Assembly: GCA_041394885.1 (NCBI GenBank)
Contig: JAWKHI010000038.1
Span: 1-64,000 of the forward strand
Direction of reading: 5' to 3'
DNA from: DSOI01 sp041394885
GTDB taxonomy: Bacteria; Acidobacteriota; Terriglobia; Bryobacterales; Bryobacteraceae
Length of the DNA: 64,000 nucleotides
Below the pieces are notes generated by a model that saw nothing but the letters and a program-made list of their open reading frames with translations, was not told the origin of the DNA and searched no databases. The translations under genes and the position numbers were made by a program. Below are positions 57,501-64,000 of this stretch, piece after piece. Each line of letters begins with the position of its first letter. Position 1 is the first letter of the stretch.

Positions 57501-58517
57501 CTAATGCTTCGCACGGTTGGCCGGGACATCCTCATGCGCGAAGCTGAAGAGGCTGTTGGGCCTCGCCGGGTCAACGCGCACCATCACCCAGTGTGCATCG
57601 GAGGAGCCTGGGATCTCCAGGCGCAACACGTTTTCGATCACGGTCCGATCCTTGCTCGATAGCATCGGCTTATCGACGCGGAAGGTGTGTGAGTCACCGT
57701 GAATCACCAGCACCGGCTTGTCGAAAACGATCGATTCGGTTTCCAGCACGTAGATAAAGTCTTCAAAACCGGTATCCGGCTTAAGGACCTCTCCGTCCAC
57801 GCCACGCGGAAAAGGCGGATCGGCCTGGAAGGTAAATACAACGCCGCCGAATCCGCCGTCGCGAGCCAGGCTGAACGCGGTGTGCATCCAATCCAAGTTG
57901 GCCCGGTTGCGCGCGGCGTATTCCACATCCTGTTCCGGAGTGCGGCCGAGATTGTTGTTGCTGCCGATGATGTGAAGTGTCGCGAACACGACGTTGCCTT
58001 CGGTCCAGATCGCATTTTCGCGGTATAACGAGTGCCGCGGGTCTTCGCTCTGGCGGAAGAGCTTGATCTTCTTCGTACCCAGGCTTTCGTCGGTGTTGAA
58101 GAACGTGTTGCGCTCGTAGGAGAGCCGCTCCAACGGGTCGTAGGCGCCGTTGTTGGCGCGGTGGCAGTCGGTCCATTCATTGTCACCCGGAGTAAGAATG
58201 AAGGGGATCTGGATCGCGTTGAAGCTCTGCAGCCGATTGGCGAACATCTCGTTGGTGCAAAGCGTGCTGCCACTCTTGATGTCGCCCGCGTGGACGATGA
58301 ATTTGAGAGCAGCCGCGGACTCATTGATGGACGCGGCCAAGGCGGGCCATTTGGCCTCACCGGCAGCGCCATACTGCTGATCGCCGATCGCCGCGAAGGC
58401 GAAGGGCGCAGGCGCCGGCTTGTAAGTCTGGAGCAAACGGGTAAGTACGTTCGGGTCGGTCTGGGCCGCCAACGGAGAAAGGGTGAGGACGAGGAGTAAA
58501 CAGGAGGTCTTTCGCAT
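57501..58517 (-). CDS. Exported metallophosphoesterase
   Basis: The 338-residue protein has a signal peptide (CLLLVLTLSPLAAQ) and a calcineurin-like fold: AAIGDQQYG, VHAGDIKSGS, LTPGDNEWTD, LHIIGSNNN and VIHGDSHTF, which give the metal-binding Asp, His and Asn residues. The substrate is unknown. It converges with the tRNA and lies 96 bases before the SDR gene's end on the same strand. Confidence 0.87.
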   Translation of the reverse strand: MRKTSCLLLVLTLSPLAAQTDPNVLTRLLQTYKPAPAPFAFAAIGDQQYGAAGEAKWPALAASINESAAALKFIVHAGDIKSGSTLCTNEMFANRLQSFNAIQIPFILTPGDNEWTDCHRANNGAYDPLERLSYERNTFFNTDESLGTKKIKLFRQSEDPRHSLYRENAIWTEGNVVFATLHIIGSNNNLGRTPEQDVEYAARNRANLDWMHTAFSLARDGGFGGVVFTFQADPPFPRGVDGEVLKPDTGFEDFIYVLETESIVFDKPVLVIHGDSHTFRVDKPMLSSKDRTVIENVLRLEIPGSSDAHWVMVRVDPARPNSLFSFAHEDVPANRAKH

Positions 58518-58613
58518 AGAGTGTCCGGTAGCATAGCGTCCGGATATTTCGACTCTATGGCGGCGACATGAATATCGCGTTGCGCGGGAAGGCGCAGCGA
58601 CGCGTCTGTTCGA

Positions 58614-59378
58614 CTAATGCCAGATGTAGCCGCCGTCGACCATGAGGTCGGCAGCGGTGATGAAGCTCGCTTCGTCGGAGGCGAGAAACAGAGCGGCGTT
58701 GGCCACCTCCACCGGTTCGCCCAGCCGGTTGAGCATATGCTTGGGCGCCGCGGCGGCGGCCCATTGTTCGAAGGTGAGGCCGAGACGCTCGATTTCGCGA
58801 AACGAGGCGCTCGTGACGATGCAGCCCGGGCACACCGAATTGACGCGCACGTTAAACGGAGCCAGGTCCAGCGCCATGCAGCGGGTGAGCGTCATCAACG
58901 CTCCTTTACTCGCGTTGTAAGTGGCGAAGTTAGGCTGCGCGATCACGCCGCTCATCGACGCGATGTTGACGATCGACCCCTTGCCGCTTGCCTTCAGATG
59001 CGGGATGGCGTGCTTGCAGACGTTGGCGGTGCCCACCACGTTCACGCCGAGCACCCGGTTCCAATCCGCGGTTGTTGCCTGCTCCACGTTCAACTGTGTG
59101 AAGTTGGCCGCGTTGTTCACCAGGATGTCGATCTTGCCGTACGCCTCCATCGCGCCCGCGGCGATGCGCGCCGTTTCCTCTTCTCTCGAGATGTCGGCGA
59201 CCACCAACTCCGCCTGCCCGCCGGCCGCGCGAACCTTCTCCACGATCTTGCGGCCATTGGCGCCATCCACGTCGTTCAGCAGCAGGCGCGCTCCCTCTTC
59301 GACAAAACGCAGGGCGATGGCTTCGCCGATGCCGGCGCCGGCGCCGGTGACGATGGCTACTTTGTCAGCAAGACGCAT
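58614..59378 (-). CDS. Short-chain dehydrogenase/reductase (SDR)
   Basis: The 254-residue NAD(P)-dependent enzyme has the cofactor motif TGAGAGIG (11-18), the NNA motif (VNNAANF), the catalytic YNASK (Tyr and Lys), and IVNIASMSG with the catalytic Ser. LNDVDG after strand 2 suggests NAD. The closing DLMVDGGYIWH is typical. The substrate is unknown. It lies 21 bases after the CPA1 antiporter on the same strand. Confidence 0.92.
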   Translation of the reverse strand: MRLADKVAIVTGAGAGIGEAIALRFVEEGARLLLNDVDGANGRKIVEKVRAAGGQAELVVADISREEETARIAAGAMEAYGKIDILVNNAANFTQLNVEQATTADWNRVLGVNVVGTANVCKHAIPHLKASGKGSIVNIASMSGVIAQPNFATYNASKGALMTLTRCMALDLAPFNVRVNSVCPGCIVTSASFREIERLGLTFEQWAAAAAPKHMLNRLGEPVEVANAALFLASDEASFITAADLMVDGGYIWH

Positions 59379-59399
59379 AGACGGCTAGCGTACCATGGC

Positions 59400-60962
59400 T
59401 CAGGACTCGTGTCCGGCGGCGGAAAGTTCATCCCTCTCCCGGGCGGCCTCCGCCAGCAGGTGCTCGCCCGTTTGGGGCGAAATCACGCCGCCGATGACGG
59501 CGCGTTGCAACGACGCGCGCCGCGCTTCAATCATCCTCTTACGGGCCATGCGCTCTTCTTCTTCCACCAGCGCCGGTTTGGCCGATTGCATCACGGCAAT
59601 GTCGGAGGCGAGCGACCGGACCCGTTCGGAGAGTTCGCCTGCCAGTTCGTCGTGAACGGCCGGTGAGATGGTCCGCGCCTCCAGGAGGCTATCGAGTTCG
59701 CGCCCCGCGGCATTGAAGGCAAGTTGGCGCGCTTTGAGCAGGGCGTATTCGTCTTCGCCCTGCTCGATCAAATTCAGCCGCCGCAGCAGCGGCTTCATCG
59801 TCAGCCCCTGCACCACGATGGAAAACGCCACCACGCCGAAAGTCATCGTCAGCAGCAACGGCCGCTGCTCAAAGCTCTGCGGCAAGCTGAGAGCGAGCGC
59901 GATGGAGACGCTGCCGTGCAACCCGCCCCACACCAGCACGTGCTGCCAGGCGACGGGAATCGGGTCCGTATAGCGGTTGGCCAAAGGCGTTAGCAGGTAC
60001 ACCACGAGGATCCGGCCGAGCAAAACGGCGCCGGTGGCGATGGCGATCAGCCACCACGATTCGAGCATTTCAGCGATGTGAACCTCGATCCCCATGAGCA
60101 GAAAAACCATCGAGTTGATCACGAAGGCGGCGTATTCCCAGAACGACCATAGCGCGACGCGGGTCCGCGCGCTCATGCCGAACAGCGCGCCGTAGTTGCC
60201 CACCATCAATCCGGCGGCCACGGTGGCGATGACGCCCGACACATGCAGGTGCTCGGCCATCAGGTAGGATCCATACGCCAGGATGGTGGTGAGGGTGATC
60301 TCGATCCGTGGTTCATCCACCTGCGCGGTGATCTTGCTGGCGACGTAGCCGAGAATCAGGCCGAGAGCGAGGCCGCCGAACGCCACCACGATGAAATGCC
60401 GGATACCTTCCACCGCGCTCAGGTGTCCGGTGACGATCCCTGCGAGAATCACCTGAAACACCACCGCCGCGGTGCCATCGTTGAACAGACTTTCGCCTTC
60501 CACGATCACGGCGAGCCGCTTCTTCACTCCCAGATCGCGGAACAGGGCGATGACCGAGATCGGATCGGTGGCGCTGATCAGCGCGCCAAACAAGAGAGCC
60601 ACGAGGATATTGAGCCCCAGCGCCTGGTGGACGGCGTATCCGGTGATGGCGGTGGCGGCGGCCACGCCTACGATGGCCAGCAGCAGGATCGGCCACATGT
60701 TCTCCTTGAGATGCCGCACGTCGATATTGATCGCCGACTCAAACAGCAGCCCTGGCAGAAAGAGCACGAAGATGATTTCCGGAGTGAGCAGTTGGTGTCC
60801 GCCGGCGATTTCCTGGATCGGAACGTGAAACAAGTCAATGCCGAATCCAGCGAAAACCAGCGCAATTGTGTAGGGAATCTTCAGCCGGCTGGTTATGAGT
60901 GCTACCAGGGAAACGGCAATGAGCAAGACCAGAACCAATTCGACAGCGGCAGCAGTGGACAT
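59400..60962 (-). CDS. CPA1-type Na+/H+ antiporter
   Basis: The 520-residue membrane protein is a cation:proton antiporter of the CPA1 (NhaP-like) branch. Twelve helices include ISATDPISVIALFRDLGVKK and VIVEGESLFNDGTAAVVF, where the Asp residues carry the ion. A cytoplasmic tail (about 405-520), rich in Glu and Arg, follows. TATTAT lies 8 bases before the ATG. It diverges from the APC permease with 32 bases between the starts. Confidence 0.92.
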   Translation of the reverse strand: MSTAAAVELVLVLLIAVSLVALITSRLKIPYTIALVFAGFGIDLFHVPIQEIAGGHQLLTPEIIFVLFLPGLLFESAINIDVRHLKENMWPILLLAIVGVAAATAITGYAVHQALGLNILVALLFGALISATDPISVIALFRDLGVKKRLAVIVEGESLFNDGTAAVVFQVILAGIVTGHLSAVEGIRHFIVVAFGGLALGLILGYVASKITAQVDEPRIEITLTTILAYGSYLMAEHLHVSGVIATVAAGLMVGNYGALFGMSARTRVALWSFWEYAAFVINSMVFLLMGIEVHIAEMLESWWLIAIATGAVLLGRILVVYLLTPLANRYTDPIPVAWQHVLVWGGLHGSVSIALALSLPQSFEQRPLLLTMTFGVVAFSIVVQGLTMKPLLRRLNLIEQGEDEYALLKARQLAFNAAGRELDSLLEARTISPAVHDELAGELSERVRSLASDIAVMQSAKPALVEEEERMARKRMIEARRASLQRAVIGGVISPQTGEHLLAEAARERDELSAAGHES

Positions 60963-60970
60963 CCTTTGCC

Positions 60971-60976
60971 ATAATA
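60971..60976 (-). promoter_or_regulatory. TATTAT -10-like box before the CPA1 antiporter
   Basis: On the minus strand TATTAT lies 8 bases before the antiporter ATG, inside the 32-base divergent gap with the permease. Confidence 0.5.
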
Positions 60977-60994
60977 AAGGGTTCGGCGATACAC

Positions 60995-62839
60995 ATGCCC
61001 GAACCGACTACTCCCGCCGATCCGCAACCGTTGCCGACTTTCGCCCCCACCAGCGATCTGGTGGTGGATACGCGCGAGCCAGTGGAGATCAAGCCGCTGG
61101 ATTCGGCTACGCTGCACCGCCTCGGTGAATTGCCGGCGACGGCCATATGCGGCAACGACATCACGTCCTCTTGCCTCTACGTGGCCGCGCTCAGCGCGCT
61201 CTACGCCGGCAAATACGCGCCGGTGGCGCTGCTGCTGGTGGCCGCGGTGCTGTACCTTTACCGTTGGGTCTACGCCGAGGTGGGTGACGCGCTGCCGCTC
61301 AACGGCGGCGCCTACAACTGCCTGCTGAACACCACCAGTAAGTTCCGGGCTTCCATGGCGGCGTGCATGACGATCCTTTCGTACGTGGCCACGGCCGTTA
61401 TTTCGGCCGGCGAGGCGATGCACTACGCCAAGAACCTCTTCCCTCCCCTGCCCACGTTCGAGGCCACCGTCGCTCTGCTCGGGCTGTTCGCGTTTCTCAA
61501 CATCATCGGCATCAGCGAATCGGCGATGGTGGCGGTGGGCATTTTTCTGTTCCACCTGTTCACTCTGGTCCTGTTTTGCGTGATCGGCGGCCTGTCGATC
61601 CTTCGCGATCCTTCGGTGCTGGCGGCCAACTGGTCAGCGCCGGCGGAGACCGACATCGTGACGGCGCTGTTTTTCGGATTCGCCGCCGCGCTGCTGGGCA
61701 TCAGCGGCTTTGAAAGCTCCGCCAACTTCATCGAAGAGCAAGAGGACGGCGTTTTTCCCAAGACGCTGCGCAACATGTGGGTGGCGGTGAGTGTATTTAA
61801 CCCGCTCATCTGCTTTCTGGTTTTGGGCGTTCTGCCGCTCGCGGTAATGAAGGAGCATAGCGAAGATCTGCTCGCGTTCTCCGGCGGCGTGATGGCTGGC
61901 GGATGGTTCAAGACGCTGGTTTCGGTGGATGCCACGCTGGTGCTATCGGGCGCGGTGTTGACGTCGTTCGTCGGCACCACGGGGCTGGTGAGACGTCTAA
62001 CGCTCGACCGCTGCCTTCCGCAGTTCCTGCTGAAGGAAAACAAGTGGCGCAGGACCACCCACCGCATCATTCTGGCGTTCTTCGCACTGTGCGCATCCAT
62101 TCTGGTGGCCACCCGTGGCGACTTGAAGACATTGGCTGGCGTCTACACAATCTCGTTTCTGGGCGTGATGAGCCTGTTCGCGGTGGGCAACATGCTTCTC
62201 AAAGTCAACCGGCGTGAACTCCCCCGGCGGTTCCGCGCCGGATGGGGAACGGCGGCACTGGCGCTGCTGGCCACCGTGGTGGGCCTGATCGGAAACATCA
62301 CGCTGAACCCGGCCTATTTCACGGTTTTTCTCAGCTATTTCATCCCGACCGCGGCGGTGATCTCGGCCATGCTGTGGCGCACCACGATCCTGCGCGGCGT
62401 CCTGTTCGTGGTGCGTTCTTCGGTGGACCTGCTGAACAAGTACAACCGCCGGATGAGCGCGGCGATCATCAACAAGATCGACGAAATCAACAGTCAGGGA
62501 ATCGTGTTTTTTTCCAAGGGCGATTCGCGCAAAACACTCAATGAAGCAATGCTCTACGTGCGCAACAACGAGATGACGAAACGGCTCAAGGTCGTCCACA
62601 TCTACGATCGCGAAGAAGACATTCCCCCGCAACTGGGTCACGACCTGGCTTTTCTCGACGAAGTCTATCCGGAGATCAAAGTGGAGTTCATCACCGTGCG
62701 CGGCAAATTCGGACCTGACATCATCGAGCGCCTCAGCCGCGAGTGGAGCATCGCCAAGAACTACATGTTCATCGGTTCGCCGTCGGGGCGGCTTCCCTAC
62801 CGGCTCAGCGAACTGGGCGGCGTCCGGCTGATCATATAG
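60995..62839 (+). CDS. APC-family permease with C-terminal soluble domain
   Basis: The 614-residue protein has an amino acid/polyamine/organocation transporter core of about 12 helices (LGELPATAICGNDITSSCLY in helix 1, then LLGISGFESSANFIEEQEDG). The last ~140 residues (from INSQGIVFFSKGDSRK) form a soluble alpha/beta domain that may be regulatory. The substrate is probably an amino acid or amine, not proven. polA follows 2 bases after its stop, so the two may share an mRNA. Confidence 0.87.
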   Translation: MPEPTTPADPQPLPTFAPTSDLVVDTREPVEIKPLDSATLHRLGELPATAICGNDITSSCLYVAALSALYAGKYAPVALLLVAAVLYLYRWVYAEVGDALPLNGGAYNCLLNTTSKFRASMAACMTILSYVATAVISAGEAMHYAKNLFPPLPTFEATVALLGLFAFLNIIGISESAMVAVGIFLFHLFTLVLFCVIGGLSILRDPSVLAANWSAPAETDIVTALFFGFAAALLGISGFESSANFIEEQEDGVFPKTLRNMWVAVSVFNPLICFLVLGVLPLAVMKEHSEDLLAFSGGVMAGGWFKTLVSVDATLVLSGAVLTSFVGTTGLVRRLTLDRCLPQFLLKENKWRRTTHRIILAFFALCASILVATRGDLKTLAGVYTISFLGVMSLFAVGNMLLKVNRRELPRRFRAGWGTAALALLATVVGLIGNITLNPAYFTVFLSYFIPTAAVISAMLWRTTILRGVLFVVRSSVDLLNKYNRRMSAAIINKIDEINSQGIVFFSKGDSRKTLNEAMLYVRNNEMTKRLKVVHIYDREEDIPPQLGHDLAFLDEVYPEIKVEFITVRGKFGPDIIERLSREWSIAKNYMFIGSPSGRLPYRLSELGGVRLII

Positions 62840-62841
62840 GG

Positions 62842-64000
62842 ATGCCGCGGCCCCGCCTGTTTCTCATCGACACCTTCGGATACGTCTTCCGGGCGTTTCA
62901 CGCCAGGGCGCGCAGCGGCGCGCCGCCCATGCGTACCTCAACCGGACTACCCACCGAGGCCGTGTTCATCTTCAACAACATGGTGAAGAAGCTGCGCGCC
63001 ACCCACAAGCCGGACTTCGTGGCCGCTATCTTCGAAAGCGACGGCCCCACGCTCCGGGAGCAGGAATTCAGTCAGTACAAAGCCAACCGGGCGCCCACTC
63101 CACCCGAGTTGCTGCAGCAGGTGCCTTACGTCCGGCGGCTACTCGAAGCGCTCCGCGTTCCCGTGATCGAGTATCCCGGCTACGAAGCCGACGACGTGAT
63201 CGGAACCCTTTCCCGCAAGGCCGCCGAACGCGGTTACGAGGTGGTCATCGTCTCGAGCGACAAGGACCTGCTCCAACTGGTGAACGAAAGCGTCTCGATG
63301 CTGAACCCCGCCAAGGACGACGAATGGTACGACGCTGCCAAAGTGGAAGAGTTTCTCGGGGTGCGCCCGGATCAAGTGGCGGACCTGCTCGCACTGAAGG
63401 GCGACGCGGTCGACAACATTCCCGGTGCTCCCGGTATCGGCGACAAAGGCGCCCGGGACCTCATCCAGCGATTCGGATCGGTGGAAGCGGCGATGGAGCA
63501 CGCCGCGGAAGTAGAGCGCCGCAGCTATCGTGAAAGCCTGCAAAACAACCGTGAGCAAATCGAACTCAGCAAGCGGCTGGCGATCGTCACGACCGATTTG
63601 CCCGTCGAATACGACTGGGCGCAGACGGCGGCGCATGAGCCGTCGCTCGACGATCTGCGGCAGGTCTACAGCGAACTCGAGTTTTTCAGCCAACTCAAGG
63701 AACTGAAGCCGGCCGCCTCTGCGGCGCCGTGGGAGTTGAAGCAGTTGGGGTCCGCGGAAGAATTGACTGCATGGCTGCCCGAACACGGCCCGATCGCGGT
63801 GATGTTCGGGGCAGAGGGCGAAGGCCTCTTGCGGCAGACGCGGCTCGGGCTGGCAGCGCGCGAGGGCGAGGGGGTGAGTCTTGACCCCGATTGGGCTCGG
63901 GCCGTGCTGGGAGACCCCGCCCGGCCGAAGATCGCGCATGACTCCAAGGCACTACGCGTGGCGCTCGCCGGCGCGGGGATCGAACTGGCTGGCGAGATCG
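62842..64000 (+). CDS. polA: DNA polymerase I, N-terminal part (runs off the window)
   Basis: The first 386 codons are visible. They encode the 5'-3' exonuclease domain (LFLIDTFGYVFRAFHARAR, AIFESDGPTLREQEFSQYK, GYEADDVIGTLSRKAAERGY, VVIVSSDKDLLQLVN, and GDAVDNIPGAPGIGDKGARD) and the start of the 3'-5' exonuclease-like region. The polymerase domain lies beyond the edge. The start is ATG at 62842 with ATAGGG just upstream. DNA polymerase I is housekeeping, so this end of the window is ordinary. Confidence 0.95.
   Translation, partial: MPRPRLFLIDTFGYVFRAFHARARSGAPPMRTSTGLPTEAVFIFNNMVKKLRATHKPDFVAAIFESDGPTLREQEFSQYKANRAPTPPELLQQVPYVRRLLEALRVPVIEYPGYEADDVIGTLSRKAAERGYEVVIVSSDKDLLQLVNESVSMLNPAKDDEWYDAAKVEEFLGVRPDQVADLLALKGDAVDNIPGAPGIGDKGARDLIQRFGSVEAAMEHAAEVERRSYRESLQNNREQIELSKRLAIVTTDLPVEYDWAQTAAHEPSLDDLRQVYSELEFFSQLKELKPAASAAPWELKQLGSAEELTAWLPEHGPIAVMFGAEGEGLLRQTRLGLAAREGEGVSLDPDWARAVLGDPARPKIAHDSKALRVALAGAGIELAGEI

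Noticed and set aside
1..64000. CRISPR arrays, IS elements, prophage, rRNA, riboswitches
   Set aside because: I saw no regularly spaced repeats, transposase or integrase genes, phage structural genes, rRNA or known riboswitch cores. A covariance-model search would be needed to exclude small RNAs.

Overview
The window is GC-rich, gene-dense bacterial chromosome. I infer a member of the Acidobacteriota, most likely a Solibacter/Bryobacter-type soil lineage. The grounds are the mix of families: a VWFA-related exported protein, three separate PEP-CTERM proteins, sulfatases next to a DUF1080 protein, PQQ dehydrogenases, TPR and TolB-like modules, and many genes with a TANNNT-like box a few bases before the start codon in place of a Shine-Dalgarno site. 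No 16S gene is present, so the placement is inference. There is no CRISPR array, IS element, prophage or rRNA operon. The only RNA gene recognised is one tRNA-Arg(TCT).

Layout. 1-9.2 kb: end of an MFS transporter, a secreted protein, a lactate permease, a Cu+ ATPase followed by a truncated gene, a methyltransferase, a TPR protein, a Gfo/Idh/MocA protein, and a molybdopterin oxidoreductase overlapping an MBL-fold hydrolase. 9.2-10.9 kb: two small exported proteins and a VapBC module. 10.9-16.8 kb: a leftward operon with tldD, pmbA, a receiver domain fused to an exported domain, and DUF167. 17-18 kb: a PEP-CTERM protein with a strong terminator. 18.1-23.4 kb: a six-gene leftward operon joining polyamine enzymes (AdoMet decarboxylase, membrane aminopropyltransferase) to membrane proteins (SPFH/zinc ribbon, double DUF4178, DUF350, a small one-TM protein). 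23.5-30 kb: tag, a secreted protein, a fucose-isomerase-like gene with two compensating frameshifts, a membrane-anchored beta-propeller/SIR2 protein with an operator-like repeat array upstream, and a TPR protein.

30-33.5 kb: an LRR-type protein, a zincin, and the overlapping group ferredoxin-cmk-lysC. 33.5-38.9 kb: two divergent PQQ dehydrogenases and a methyltransferase with a coiled-coil tail. 38.9-43.9 kb: two PEP-CTERM genes around aroB-ubiE and the divergent nadB. 44-47.5 kb: hslV-hslU-lipoprotein-tadA. 47.4-53.7 kb: an OmpH/Skp chaperone, SRPBCC protein, alkaline-phosphatase-family protein, DUF4920, VWFA protein, and a TolB-like membrane regulator. 53.7-57.3 kb: two sulfatases and a DUF1080 protein. 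The end holds tRNA-Arg, a metallophosphoesterase, an SDR, a CPA1 antiporter, an APC permease and the start of polA, which runs off the window.

The two most unusual items are the polyamine/membrane operon (18129-23419) and the propeller-TM-SIR2 protein (26503-28602) with its three phased CTTTACA repeats. The first matches a gene association known from comparative genomics whose chemistry is, to my knowledge, unresolved. The second is an architecture I do not recognise as a named system.
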